Notes under the pieces: model-generated | Seen by the model: only the letters and a program-made list of their open reading frames with translations | What the model was told of the DNA's origin: nothing | Database searches by the model: none | Origin: Planosporangium flavigriseum | Lineage (GTDB): Bacteria; Actinomycetota; Actinomycetes; Mycobacteriales; Micromonosporaceae | Direction of reading: 5' to 3' | Assembly (NCBI RefSeq): GCF_011947225.1 | Contig: NZ_JAATVW010000002.1 | Location: 62,001-126,000, forward strand | DNA: 64,000 bases | Translations under genes and position numbers: made by a program | Part shown: positions 7,758 through 18,569 of the stretch, piece after piece | Position numbering within the stretch: position 1 is the first letter of the stretch | Layout: the number at the start of each line of letters is the position of its first letter

Positions 7758-8669
7758 ATGCTCGACCGCGTGCCTCGACCCCCTCGACGGCCGGCACCGC
7801 TCGCCGGCACGCTCTTTCTCGGCCGCGACGCCGTGGCCAGCGGCCTACTTACCCCCGCCGACCTGCGCAGCAAGGCCTGGCAACAGGTGCTCCGGGGTAT
7901 CTACGCCGACGCCACGATCACCCCGACACACGGGCTCCGATGCCTGGCGGTGACACGGTTCATTCTGCCGCCGGGTGGCGCGATCGCGGGCCGGTCCGCG
8001 GCGTACCTGTACGGAGTTCCGCTGGTCGGCGCCGACGAACCGGTCGACGTCCTCGTCCCCTACGGCGTTGACGTGCGTCCTGCCGGCGTACGGGCGCACC
8101 ACACGCCGGTCGACTCCAGCGACCTGCGCATCCTCCGCGACATCCCGGTGACCACGCCAACACGTACCTGCTTTGACCTCGCTCAGTGGGCTGCTGGCTT
8201 GGTCGAAGCTGTCGTCATGATCGACGCGCTCGCCTCGCGTCGCGTCGTTTCGGTGCCGGAGTTGGAGACCTATGCCCGGGAACGGGCTGGACAGCGCGGC
8301 TGGCGTCGACTGCTCGACGCGGCGCTACTGGCGGACGCTGGGGCGGCGTCCCCGCCGGAGTCGCGGCTGCGGGTCCGGCTTGTTCGCGCCGGCCTGCCCC
8401 GGCCACAGACTCAGGTCGTGATCACGCGGGGTGGTCGGTTCGTAGCCCGCTCGGATCTCGGTTGGCCCGAGTATCAGGTGGCGGTCGAGTACGACGGCGT
8501 CTGGCACGCCGAGTCGTCGACCCAGATCCACGCTGACCGGCGCCGCTTGAACGACATCGTCGCGACCGGCTGGGTCGTCCTGCACGTGACCGCGAAGCGC
8601 TTACGTGACGATTTCGACGGATTCGTGCGAGAGCTGAGAGCGGTGCTGCGCGCCCGGGGCGCACTGTGA
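7758..8669 (+). CDS. AbiEi-type antitoxin/regulator domain fused to a DUF559 (Vsr-like) endonuclease fold
   Basis: 303 aa from ATG 7758; upstream frame extends to 7524 but is low quality. The N-terminal third (DAVASGLLTPADLRSKAWQQ, then VLRGIYAD) resembles the winged-helix part of type IV AbiEi antitoxins. The C-terminal ~110 residues carry a PD-(D/E)XK-like pattern: ESRLRVRLVRAGLP, then ARSDLGWPEYQVAVEYDG and DRRRLNDIVATGWVVLHVT. Such fusions are common in actinomycetes; their function is not established. No toxin gene of the AbiEii type is adjacent, so it is a solo copy. The 22-bp repeats in front suggest autoregulation. Confidence 0.7.
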   Translation: MLDRVPRPPRRPAPLAGTLFLGRDAVASGLLTPADLRSKAWQQVLRGIYADATITPTHGLRCLAVTRFILPPGGAIAGRSAAYLYGVPLVGADEPVDVLVPYGVDVRPAGVRAHHTPVDSSDLRILRDIPVTTPTRTCFDLAQWAAGLVEAVVMIDALASRRVVSVPELETYARERAGQRGWRRLLDAALLADAGAASPPESRLRVRLVRAGLPRPQTQVVITRGGRFVARSDLGWPEYQVAVEYDGVWHAESSTQIHADRRRLNDIVATGWVVLHVTAKRLRDDFDGFVRELRAVLRARGAL

Positions 8670-8673
8670 CCCG

Positions 8674-8778
8674 TCAAGATCCGCATCCGCACCGGTCAAG
8701 ACCCACACAGTTTGGGCCAAACTGCGGCCTCCCGGCACCGATATAGCAGCAGTTTGGCCCAAACTGTTGAGATCTTGA
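8674..8778. repeat. Nested inverted repeats with two 17-bp palindromes
   Basis: Outer arms tcaagatc (8674-8681) and gatcttga (8771-8778) enclose two near-identical palindromes: cagtttgggccaaactg (8708-8724) and cagtttggcccaaactg (8750-8766), each with 8-bp arms around one central base, 42 bp apart. The element lies between two convergent genes. It could act as a terminator or as a paired binding site for a dimeric protein. Confidence 0.75.
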
Positions 8779-8819
8779 GGGGCGGCGCGGCGTGCGGGGC
8801 GTGGTCCGGAGCGAGTCCG

Positions 8820-10424
<1,605 letters not shown>

Positions 10425-10685
10425 ACCCGCTGATGTTAAGCGCCCGTTAAGGCGTTGACCGGCCCGCCCCGGTGAGGGATAGCGCACAAAATCCGGTGCG
10501 GGGGCCACCCGGATCCGGCCGTCGCCCCCCGTGGGTGGAGATTATGGTTGCGAATTTGAATCCGGCTTCCCCTGCCGGCGGGGTAACCGGCAAGATATGG
10601 GAGTTGGCCGGAAGATCTCGTTTTTCGCCAGCCACCCTCGCACGGTCCCGATCTGACACGAACCCGGAACTACGGTTAGAAGCCA

Positions 10686-12728
10686 GTGACGACTCAGCTC
10701 CCGACGTGGCACGGCGAACCCGTGCCGCCATCCGGCTCCACGGCGACCAGCAGCGCACGGCGCAGTCAAGACTCGGGTGACGACACGACGGCAATGGAAT
10801 CTCCGATGGACCGACCGTCCGACGACTACGCCCAGGACCGCACCGAGGCGCAGCCGCAGGTCACGACCGACCGCCGCGCCGGCGATCCGCCGGGAAGCAC
10901 CAGAGGCGCGCCGGGCACGGTGATCGGCACGCGGTACACGTTGCGCACGGCGATCGGGCACGGCGGCATGGGTACGGTCTGGCGCGCGACCGACACGCTG
11001 CTGCGCCGCGACGTCGCGGTCAAGGAGGTCCTGCTCCCGCAGGGCATGGCGGCCAGCGACCGGGACGCGATGTATCAGCGGACCCTGCGCGAGGCGCGCG
11101 CCGCGGCCGCCCTGTCCCACCCCGCCGTGGTGCAGGTCTACGACGTGGTGACCGACGGCGGCCGGCCGTGGATCGTGATGGAGCTGCTGCAGGCGCGCAG
11201 CCTCGCGGAGATCATCGTCGAGGACGGCCCGCTCGCGCCGCGGGCTGTTGCGAAGATCGGTATCGCGCTGCTCGGCGCCCTGGAGATGGCGCACGCGGCG
11301 GGCGTACTGCACCGCGACGTCAAGCCGGCGAACGTCCTCATCTGCAACGACGGCCGGTGCGTGCTCACCGACTTCGGCGTGGCACGGATGCCGTCGGACA
11401 GCGAGCTCACAACGCCGGGGATGGTCCTGGGCTCCCCGCACTTCATCTCGCCGGAGCGGGCGATCGGCGCGCCGTTCGGACCGCCCAGCGACCTGTTCTC
11501 GCTCGGCGTGACGCTCTACACGGCCGTCGAGGGCCGCCCGCCGTTCGACAAGCCGGACCCGATCGAGACGATGCGCGCGGTCGTCGAGGAGCAGCCGGCG
11601 TCGACCGTACGCGCCGGCGTCCTGGCCGGCGTGCTGCACGGACTGCTGGAGAAGGACCCGGCCCGCCGCTGGGACGTGCCGACCGCCCGAGAAACCCTGC
11701 GCGAGCTGCTGTTCGGCGCGCTGACCAGCAACGCACCGTCGCACCACCAGACGGACCCGTACGCGGTCGTGCGGCCGGTGCCGTACACGCCGCCGACCCC
11801 ACCGGCGAACCCCGGCGGACAGATCGGCGGCAAGGCGATGCTGGCCCCCGGGGAGAGCGTCAGCGGCGCGATCCGCCGCCGGCAGACGACGGTCTCCCGT
11901 ACGCCGGCGCAGCGCTCCCCCGCCGAGCCGGCCGCCAGCGATTCCCGTACCGCGGCGCTGCCCGCGACCGGCGAGTTCCCCGCGGCGGCCGGCAACGTGT
12001 ACGGGGCGCCCGCCGGCACGCCGGATCGGACCCGCCTGGACACGTCGGCCCGGCGTGGTGCCGCGCTGCTCGCCAGCACCACAGCCGGAGTCCGTGAGGC
12101 CTCGGGTAGGGCGGTCACCGCGCTCCGCGGCCTGTCGCCGAAGGGGCGCCTGGCCGTGACCGCCGGCGCGGTCGTCGGCGTCCTGCTGCTCGGCATCGTT
12201 GTCGGCACGACGATGGCCGGCGGTGGGGACACGGGCAAACCGGTCGCCAAGCCGACGGTGGACACCAACAAGCCCCTGATTCCGGTACAGGAGTACCGCG
12301 ATCCCAAGGGTGTCGTGGTCAACGTGCCGCAGGGCTGGCGGCAGTCGCCCCCGAAAACCGGCGGCTACATGGACTTCGTCGACCCGGCCAACACCGAGCG
12401 GTGGGTGCGCATCAACGTCGAGAAGACCAGCCAGCCGACCGGTCGTGCGGTGCTGGAGGCGGCGGCCCGCCGCTTCCAGGCCCCCAGCGGTGGCTGCCCC
12501 GGATACCAGCAGGTGCAGTTCGGCGACACCAAGCTGGCCGGGGTCGACGGCGCCGCGTTCGAGTACACCTGCGCCCCGCCCGGCAAGCCGCTGCGGCACG
12601 GGCGGTGGACCGCGATCGTGGTCAACGGGCTGACGTACCAGGTGACGCTGTCCGTGCCGGAGGCCGATTTCGGCACGAGCAAATCGATCAACGACGAGAT
12701 GACCCGGTCATTCCGGCTCGTTGCCTGA
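10686..12728 (+). CDS. Transmembrane Ser/Thr protein kinase (PknB-type)
   Basis: 680 aa from GTG 10686; a start at 10794 or 10806 would only shorten a disordered leader. The kinase domain (about residues 80-345) has the Gly loop GHGGMGTVW, the ATP Lys in VAVKEV, the catalytic loop HRDVKPANVL, DFGVAR and the SPERAIG substrate segment. A Pro/Ala-rich juxtamembrane linker, one membrane segment near residues 490-512 (AVVGVLLLGIVVGTTM) and an extracellular ~170-residue domain without PASTA repeats follow. The outer domain, with two Cys (GGCPGY and EYTCAPP), is not one I can name. The phosphohexomutase gene starts 15 nt downstream. Confidence 0.9.
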   Translation: MTTQLPTWHGEPVPPSGSTATSSARRSQDSGDDTTAMESPMDRPSDDYAQDRTEAQPQVTTDRRAGDPPGSTRGAPGTVIGTRYTLRTAIGHGGMGTVWRATDTLLRRDVAVKEVLLPQGMAASDRDAMYQRTLREARAAAALSHPAVVQVYDVVTDGGRPWIVMELLQARSLAEIIVEDGPLAPRAVAKIGIALLGALEMAHAAGVLHRDVKPANVLICNDGRCVLTDFGVARMPSDSELTTPGMVLGSPHFISPERAIGAPFGPPSDLFSLGVTLYTAVEGRPPFDKPDPIETMRAVVEEQPASTVRAGVLAGVLHGLLEKDPARRWDVPTARETLRELLFGALTSNAPSHHQTDPYAVVRPVPYTPPTPPANPGGQIGGKAMLAPGESVSGAIRRRQTTVSRTPAQRSPAEPAASDSRTAALPATGEFPAAAGNVYGAPAGTPDRTRLDTSARRGAALLASTTAGVREASGRAVTALRGLSPKGRLAVTAGAVVGVLLLGIVVGTTMAGGGDTGKPVAKPTVDTNKPLIPVQEYRDPKGVVVNVPQGWRQSPPKTGGYMDFVDPANTERWVRINVEKTSQPTGRAVLEAAARRFQAPSGGCPGYQQVQFGDTKLAGVDGAAFEYTCAPPGKPLRHGRWTAIVVNGLTYQVTLSVPEADFGTSKSINDEMTRSFRLVA

Positions 12729-12743
12729 GCTAAGATCCGCCGG

Positions 12744-14432
12744 GTGACGACCGCCGACGATCTGGCTGCCGCGGCGCGGAGCTGGCTCGACGACGACCCC
12801 GACGAGTCCGACCGGACCGAATTGCGGGCCGTCCTCGACGCCCTGCCGGCCAGCGCGGCCGACCTGGCCGACCGGTTCGCCGGCCCGCTGCGCTTCGGCA
12901 CCGCCGGGCTGCGCGGCCCGCTTCGCGCCGGCCCCAACGGGATGAACGTGGCCGTCGTCCGCACTGCGGCTGCGGGCCTCGTGCGCTGGCTGGACGCGCG
13001 CGGCGTGGCCGGGCCGGTGGTCATCGGGTACGACGCCCGGCATCGCTCGCACGCGTTCGCGCAGCTGACGGCCCGGGTCGTGACCGGAGCGGGACGGCGG
13101 GCGCTGCTGCTGCCCCGGCCGCTGCCGACGCCGGTACTGGCGCACGCCGTACGCGCGCTCGACGCGGCAGCCGGGGTCATGGTCACCGCCAGCCACAATC
13201 CGCCCCAGGACAACGGGTACAAGGTGTATCTGGGCGCGGCGGCCGGCGGGCCGGGCGGCGCCGGGGCTCAGCTCGTGCCACCGGCCGACGCCGAGATCGA
13301 GGCGATCATCCGGGAAACCGGCCCGGCGAACCGGATCCCGCTCGGCGAGCCGGGCGAGATGCTGGGCGAGGAGATTGTCCAGTCCTACTTGGACGGTGCG
13401 GCGGCCGTGGTCGCGCCAGGTGCTCCGCGTGACATCGTCGTCGCGTACACCCCGATGCACGGGGTCGGCGCCCGGGTGTTCACCGAGGCGATGGCGGCTG
13501 CCGGATCCCCGCCGCCGCTGATCGTCGCGGCGCAGGCCGAGCCGGACCCCGAGTTCCCGACGGTGGCGTTCCCCAATCCGGAGGAGCCGGGCGCGATGGA
13601 TCGCGTCATCGCACTGGCCCGCGAGCGCGGGGCAGACCTCGCGATCGCCAACGACCCGGACGCCGACCGGTGCGCGGTGGCGGTCGCCGACGCGGGCGCT
13701 CCGGGCGGCTGGCGGGCGCTGCGCGGCGATGAGATCGGGGTGCTGCTCGCGGACCACCTGATGCGCCGCGGTGCCCGCGGCCGGTACGCGACCACGGTCG
13801 TCTCGTCGTCGCTGCTGGAAAAGCTGTGCGCCGCCCGCGACGTGCCGTACGGCGAGACCCTGACCGGGTTCAAGTGGATCGTGCGGGCCGGGGCGCCCGG
13901 CGTTCCGGGCCGCTCAAGCGGCCCCGACGCGCCCCTGGTGTACGGCTACGAGGAGGCGCTCGGCTACTGCGTCGCGCCTGAGCACGTACGCGACAAGGAC
14001 GGCATCAGCGCCGCGCTGCTGGTCTGCGAACTGGCCGCCGGCCTGAAGGCCGAGGGGCGCAGCGTGCTCGACCGCCTCGACGAACTGGCGGCCGAGTTCG
14101 GGGTGCACGCCACCGACCAGGTGTCGGTGCGGGTGGCCGACACGAGCGAGATCACCGCAATGATGCGCGCGATTCGGACGCGGCCGCCCACGTCGCTGCT
14201 GGGCGAGCCGGTGACGAGCGTGGACGACCTGCTTCCGGAGACCGACGCGCTGGTGCTGCGCACCCGTTCCGCCCGCGTCGTGGTGCGCCCCTCCGGTACG
14301 GAGCCGAAGCTCAAGGCGTACCTGGAAGTGGTGGCGCCGGCCACGGACGGCGACGTGCCGACGGCGCGCGAGCGCTCGGCGTCCGCGCTGGTGGCACTGC
14401 GCGCCGAGACCCGCGCGGCGCTCGGCCGGTAG
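12744..14432 (+). CDS. pmmB: Phosphohexomutase (phosphomannomutase/phosphopentomutase type, PmmB-like)
   Basis: 562 aa, the length of the long alpha-D-phosphohexomutase family. The phosphoserine loop TASHNPPQDNGYKVY, the Mg-binding NDPDADRCAVAV, the sugar-binding GYEEALGYCV and the phosphate-binding RPSGTEPKLKAY are all present in order. Family members convert hexose or pentose 1- and 6-(5-) phosphates. The place beside upp and deoC, as in M. tuberculosis (pmmB-upp), suggests a role in ribose phosphate handling. A -10-like TAAGAT lies 7 nt before the GTG start, so it may also have its own leaderless promoter inside the kinase-mutase gap. Confidence 0.9.
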   Translation: MTTADDLAAAARSWLDDDPDESDRTELRAVLDALPASAADLADRFAGPLRFGTAGLRGPLRAGPNGMNVAVVRTAAAGLVRWLDARGVAGPVVIGYDARHRSHAFAQLTARVVTGAGRRALLLPRPLPTPVLAHAVRALDAAAGVMVTASHNPPQDNGYKVYLGAAAGGPGGAGAQLVPPADAEIEAIIRETGPANRIPLGEPGEMLGEEIVQSYLDGAAAVVAPGAPRDIVVAYTPMHGVGARVFTEAMAAAGSPPPLIVAAQAEPDPEFPTVAFPNPEEPGAMDRVIALARERGADLAIANDPDADRCAVAVADAGAPGGWRALRGDEIGVLLADHLMRRGARGRYATTVVSSSLLEKLCAARDVPYGETLTGFKWIVRAGAPGVPGRSSGPDAPLVYGYEEALGYCVAPEHVRDKDGISAALLVCELAAGLKAEGRSVLDRLDELAAEFGVHATDQVSVRVADTSEITAMMRAIRTRPPTSLLGEPVTSVDDLLPETDALVLRTRSARVVVRPSGTEPKLKAYLEVVAPATDGDVPTARERSASALVALRAETRAALGR

Positions 14433-14452
14433 CCCTCAAGATCCGCGCAACC

Positions 14453-15085
14453 TCAGAAGCGGGGCATGCCGCCGAACTGGCGGTCGCCCGCGTCGCCGAG
14501 GCCCGGCACGATGAACTTGCTCTCGTTGAGCCCCTCGTCGATCGAGGCGGTGACCACGCGCAGCGGCAGGCCGGAGCGCTCCAGTCGGGCGAGGCCCTCC
14601 GGGGTGGCGAGCGCGCACAGCACGATGATCTCGGTGCAGCCGCGGTCGGCGAGCAGCCGGCAGCCGTGTTCGAGCGAGCCGCCGGTGGCGAGCATCGGGT
14701 CGAGGACGAACACCGGCTGGCCGGTCAGGTCGGCGGGCAGCGACTCCATGTACGCCCGGGGCTCGAACGTGTGCTCGTCGCGGGCCAGGCCGACGAAGCC
14801 CATCGAGGACTCGGGCAGCAGCGACAGGGCCGCGTCGGCCATGCCGAGGCCGGCACGCAGGACGGGTACGAGCAGGGGCGGGTTGGCCAGTCGGGTCCCC
14901 TCGGTGGTCGTCACCGGGGTCTGCACGGGGTACGTCTCCACCGGATACGTTCGGGTCGCCTCGTACACCAGCATGGTGGTCAGCTCATGCAGGGCGGCAC
15001 GGAAGAGACCGGGCTCGGTGCGAGCGTCGCGCATCGCCGTCAGGCGCGACTTGGCCAGTGGGTGATCAACTACGAGTACGTCCAC
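14453..15085 (-). CDS. upp: Uracil phosphoribosyltransferase
   Basis: 210 aa. It shows the UPRTase family pattern: [15 protein letters not shown] at the N terminus, [27 protein letters not shown], the PRPP loop [20 protein letters not shown] and the uracil-binding C terminus [15 protein letters not shown]. It makes UMP from uracil and PRPP in pyrimidine salvage. GTG 15085 is preferred over TTG 15094 because it lines up with family N termini and a -10-like TAGGTT lies 8 nt upstream. It is convergent with the mutase gene (20 bp) and divergent from deoC. Confidence 0.95.
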   Translation of the reverse strand: MDVLVVDHPLAKSRLTAMRDARTEPGLFRAALHELTTMLVYEATRTYPVETYPVQTPVTTTEGTRLANPPLLVPVLRAGLGMADAALSLLPESSMGFVGLARDEHTFEPRAYMESLPADLTGQPVFVLDPMLATGGSLEHGCRLLADRGCTEIIVLCALATPEGLARLERSGLPLRVVTASIDEGLNESKFIVPGLGDAGDRQFGGMPRF

Positions 15086-15170
15086 GGGCAGCAAACCTAG
15101 CGCGCCCGGGTTTCGACGCGTGCGCGGCTATCCAAGATCGATTGTCGGGGGCGTGCGTACACTGTCCGGC

Positions 15171-16118
15171 ATGACGGCAACGGTGGCGTCAAACCTGTCC
15201 GAGGTGGCCCGCTCGGACGCCGCGCTGCGCGCCTTCCTGCACGGCCTGCCGGGCGTCGATCAGGTCGGCGCGGATCAGCGGGCGGCGATGCTCGGCACCC
15301 GGTCGATCAAGACGACCGCCAAGGCCTGGGCGCTCGATCTGGCGATCCGGATGGTCGACCTGACCACCCTCGAAGGCGCCGACACCCCGGGCAAGGTCCG
15401 CGCACTGTGCGCCAAGGCGCTGCGGCCGGACCCGGCGGACCCGTCCTGCCCCTCGGTGGCCGCCGTGTGCGTCTACCCGGCGATGGTGCCGGCGGCGGCG
15501 CCGCTGCTCGCGGGTCGCGCCCATCTCGCCAGCGTCGCGACCGCCTTCCCCGCCGGCCAGGTGCCGCTGTCGGTCAAGCTCGCCGACGTGGAGTCGGCGG
15601 TGCGCGACGGCGCCGACGAGATCGACATGGTGATCAACCGGGGCGCGTTCCTGTCCGGCCGCTACCTGGAGGTCTTCGAGGAGATCCGCGCGGTCAAACA
15701 GGCCTGCGGCGACGCCCACCTCAAGGTCATCCTGGAAACCGGTGAGCTGGCGACCTACGACAACGTCCGCCGCGCGTCCTGGCTCGCCATGATCGCCGGC
15801 GCCGACTTCATCAAGACCTCCACCGGGAAGGTGGCGCCCGCGGCCACCCCACCGGTCACCCTCGTGATGCTGGAGGCGGTGCGCGACTTCCGGGCGGCGA
15901 CCGGGCGCCAGGTCGGCGTCAAGCCCGCCGGCGGTATCCGCACCGCAAAAGACGCCATCAAGTACCTGGTGCTGGTCAACGAGACCGCCGGCGCGGACTG
16001 GCTGCATCCGGACTGGTTCCGATTCGGCGCGTCGAGCCTGCTCAACGACCTGCTGATGCAGCGCACCAGGATGTCGACCGGCCGGTACTCCGGCCCCAAC
16101 TACGTCACGTTGGACTGA
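15171..16118 (+). CDS. deoC: Deoxyribose-phosphate aldolase
   Basis: 315 aa, the longer actinobacterial form of class I DERA. The Schiff-base lysine lies in FIKTSTGKV (K215), a second active-site lysine in GVKPAGGIRT, and the acidic relay in DEIDMVIN. The enzyme splits 2-deoxyribose 5-phosphate to glyceraldehyde 3-phosphate and acetaldehyde. TACACT ends 7 nt before the ATG, so the transcript is probably leaderless. The aldehyde dehydrogenase gene begins 4 nt after the stop, which fits removal of the acetaldehyde product. Confidence 0.95.
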   Translation: MTATVASNLSEVARSDAALRAFLHGLPGVDQVGADQRAAMLGTRSIKTTAKAWALDLAIRMVDLTTLEGADTPGKVRALCAKALRPDPADPSCPSVAAVCVYPAMVPAAAPLLAGRAHLASVATAFPAGQVPLSVKLADVESAVRDGADEIDMVINRGAFLSGRYLEVFEEIRAVKQACGDAHLKVILETGELATYDNVRRASWLAMIAGADFIKTSTGKVAPAATPPVTLVMLEAVRDFRAATGRQVGVKPAGGIRTAKDAIKYLVLVNETAGADWLHPDWFRFGASSLLNDLLMQRTRMSTGRYSGPNYVTLD

Positions 16119-16122
16119 GGCC

Positions 16123-17547
16123 ATGGCTTTCGAGTACGCGCCGGCACCGGAGTCCCGTTCCGTGGTGGACATCCGCGCCTCCTACGGGCTGTTCATCGGC
16201 GGCGAGTTCGTCGACGGCTCCGGCGGCCGGATCAAGACGGTCAACCCGGCGACCGAGGAGGTGCTCGCCGAGGTCGCCGAGGCCGGCTCGGACGACGTCG
16301 ACCGGGCGGTAGCCGCCGCGCGCACGGCGTTCGACCAGGTATGGGGGCCCATGCCGGGCCGGGAGCGGGCCAAGTACCTCTACCGCATCGCCCGGATCGT
16401 GCAGGAGCGGGCGCGCGAACTGGCCGTTCTGGAGACCATCGACAACGGCAAGCCGATCCGGGAGTCCCGCGACGTCGACGTGCCGCTGGTCGCCGCGCAC
16501 TTCTTCTACTACGCGGGCTGGGCCGACAAGCTGCGTTACGCCGGGTTCGGGGAACGCCCCCTGGGCGTCGCCGCCCAGGTCATCCCCTGGAACTTCCCGC
16601 TGCTCATGCTCGCCTGGAAGATCGCCCCGGCGCTGGCCTGTGGCAACACCGTCGTACTGAAGCCGGCCGAGACCACGCCGCTGACCGCCCTGGCGTTCGC
16701 CGAGATCTGCCAGCAGGCCGAGCTTCCGCCCGGCGTGGTCAACATCGTGACCGGCGCCGGCGAGACCGGCCGGCTGCTGGTCGAGCACCCGGCCGTGGAC
16801 AAGGTCGCGTTCACCGGCTCGACCGAGGTCGGCAAGCAGATCGCACGCTCGGTCGCCGGCTCACGCAAGCGGGTCACCCTGGAACTCGGCGGCAAGGCCG
16901 CCAACATCGTGTTCGACGACGCACCCATCGACCAGGCCGTCGAGGGCATCGTCAACGGCATCTTCTTCAACCAGGGGCACGTCTGCTGCGCCGGCTCCCG
17001 GCTGCTCGTCCAGGAGTCGATCGCCGGCGACCTGCTGGACGCCCTGAAGCGTCGGATGGCCCTGCTGCGCGTCGGTGACCCGCTGGACAAGAACACCGAC
17101 GTCGGCGCCATCAACTCAGCCGTCCAGCTCGAACGGATCCGGCGGCTGTCGGAGATCGGCGACGCCGAGGGCGCCGAGCGCTGGACGGCACCCTGCGAGC
17201 TTCCCGACCGCGGGTTCTGGTTCGCCCCGACCGTGTTCACCGGCGTCTCCCAGGCGCACCGGATCGCCCGCGAGGAGATCTTCGGGCCGGTGCTGTCGGT
17301 GCTGACGTTCCGCACCCCGGCCGAAGCTGTCGAAAAGGCTAACAACACGCCGTACGGGCTGTCGGCCGGGATCTGGAGCGAGAAGGGCTCCCGCATCCTC
17401 GCCGTCGCCGACAAGCTGCGGGCCGGGGTGGTGTGGGCCAACACGTTCAACAAGTTCGACCCGGCGTCGCCGTTCGGCGGATACAAGGAGTCCGGGTACG
17501 GCCGGGAAGGCGGCCGCCACGGTCTGGAGGCCTATCTTGATCGCTGA
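16123..17547 (+). CDS. NAD(P)-dependent aldehyde dehydrogenase
   Basis: 474 aa with the complete ALDH fold: VIPWNFPLLMLAWKIAPAL, the cofactor motif FTGSTEVGKQIA, general base Glu in LELGGKAANIVF, catalytic Cys288 in HVCCAGSR, and the C-terminal EEIFGPVLSV and PFGGYKESGYGREGG. It oxidises an aldehyde to a carboxylate; acetaldehyde from deoC is the likely substrate, by position only. Translation is coupled to both neighbours: 4 nt behind deoC, and overlapping the next gene by 11 nt. Confidence 0.9.
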   Translation: MAFEYAPAPESRSVVDIRASYGLFIGGEFVDGSGGRIKTVNPATEEVLAEVAEAGSDDVDRAVAAARTAFDQVWGPMPGRERAKYLYRIARIVQERARELAVLETIDNGKPIRESRDVDVPLVAAHFFYYAGWADKLRYAGFGERPLGVAAQVIPWNFPLLMLAWKIAPALACGNTVVLKPAETTPLTALAFAEICQQAELPPGVVNIVTGAGETGRLLVEHPAVDKVAFTGSTEVGKQIARSVAGSRKRVTLELGGKAANIVFDDAPIDQAVEGIVNGIFFNQGHVCCAGSRLLVQESIAGDLLDALKRRMALLRVGDPLDKNTDVGAINSAVQLERIRRLSEIGDAEGAERWTAPCELPDRGFWFAPTVFTGVSQAHRIAREEIFGPVLSVLTFRTPAEAVEKANNTPYGLSAGIWSEKGSRILAVADKLRAGVVWANTFNKFDPASPFGGYKESGYGREGGRHGLEAYLDR

Positions 17548-18439
17548 GGAGCCGCCTGCGGAGACGGCCGAGCATGCTGCCCGGCTGGCGATTCGTAAAA
17601 CGTACAAGCTGTTCATCGGCGGGGCGTTCCCGCGCAGCGAGTCCGGGCGCTCGTACCCGGTGCGCTCGGCATCCGGAGACTTCATGGCCAACGCGGCGCT
17701 CGCCTCCCGCAAGGACGCCCGGGACGCCGTCCGCGCGGCGCGCTCGGCGTTCGCCAAGTGGTCCGGCGCCACTGCGTACAACCGGGGCCAGATCCTGTAT
17801 CGGATCGCCGAAATGCTGGAGGGGCGCCGCGCTCAGTTCATCGACGAGGTGGCCGCAGCCTCGGGAGACGGCGTGTCGGCGGCGTCCGAGGTGGACGCCG
17901 CGATCGACCGGTGGGTCTGGTACGCCGGCTGGTCAGACAAGATCGCCCAGGTGCACGGTGCCGCCAACCCCGTCGCCGGCCCCTACTTCAACCTGTCCAC
18001 GCCCGAGCCGACCGGCGTCGTGGCGATCGTCGCACCCGCCGAATCGTCGCTGCTGGGGCTGGTGAGCGTCGTCGCGCCCGCGATCGTGCCGGGCAACACC
18101 GTGGTCGTGGTGGCCAGCGAGGAGCGGCCCCTGCCGGCGGTCACGCTCACCGAGGTGCTCGCCACCTCCGACCTGCCAGGCGGCGTCGTCAACCTGTTGA
18201 CCGGGCGGGTCGCCGAGATCGCGCCGTGGCTGGCGAGCCACATGGACGTCGATGCGCTCGACCTCGCCGGAGTGCGCGACGCAGGGCTTGCCACCGACCT
18301 CGAAATCGCGGCCGCCGAAAACCTCAAGCGGGTACTCCGACCTGTGCCGGCATCGTCCGATTGGGCAGCCGATCCCGACGTTCAGCGCATGCTCACCTTC
18401 ATGGAGATGAAGACGGCCTGGCACCCTAAGGGGATCTAG
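17537..18439 (+). CDS. Truncated aldehyde dehydrogenase-family protein lacking the catalytic domain
   Basis: 300 aa from TTG 17537. It matches the N-terminal, cofactor-binding half of ALDH: YKLFIGGAFPRSESGRSYPV, GVVAIVAPAESSLLGLVSVV, GNTVVVVASEERPLPAVTL, DLPGGVVNLLTG. There is no ELGG glutamate motif and no catalytic Cys segment, so it should not oxidise aldehydes alone. The reading frame is clean and the overlap with the preceding ALDH is tight, so this is not a decaying pseudogene. It probably forms a mixed complex with, or regulates, its full-length neighbour. Confidence 0.8.
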   Translation: MIAEEPPAETAEHAARLAIRKTYKLFIGGAFPRSESGRSYPVRSASGDFMANAALASRKDARDAVRAARSAFAKWSGATAYNRGQILYRIAEMLEGRRAQFIDEVAAASGDGVSAASEVDAAIDRWVWYAGWSDKIAQVHGAANPVAGPYFNLSTPEPTGVVAIVAPAESSLLGLVSVVAPAIVPGNTVVVVASEERPLPAVTLTEVLATSDLPGGVVNLLTGRVAEIAPWLASHMDVDALDLAGVRDAGLATDLEIAAAENLKRVLRPVPASSDWAADPDVQRMLTFMEMKTAWHPKGI

Positions 18440-18569
18440 ACACAGGTTCAAGTCGCCCATTGGGGGTAACCGCACAAGGAGTGCGGTACGACTAGGGTGT
18501 CTGTGCGCAAGACTGGCCGTCGCGACGGTCGCGTCGGTCCGCGCATCGATCAGCGATACGGAGGTCGCC

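Noticed and set aside
10542-12599. 685-codon frame opposite the Ser/Thr kinase
   Set aside because: Kinase motifs are complete on the other strand; the frame has shadow-like composition.
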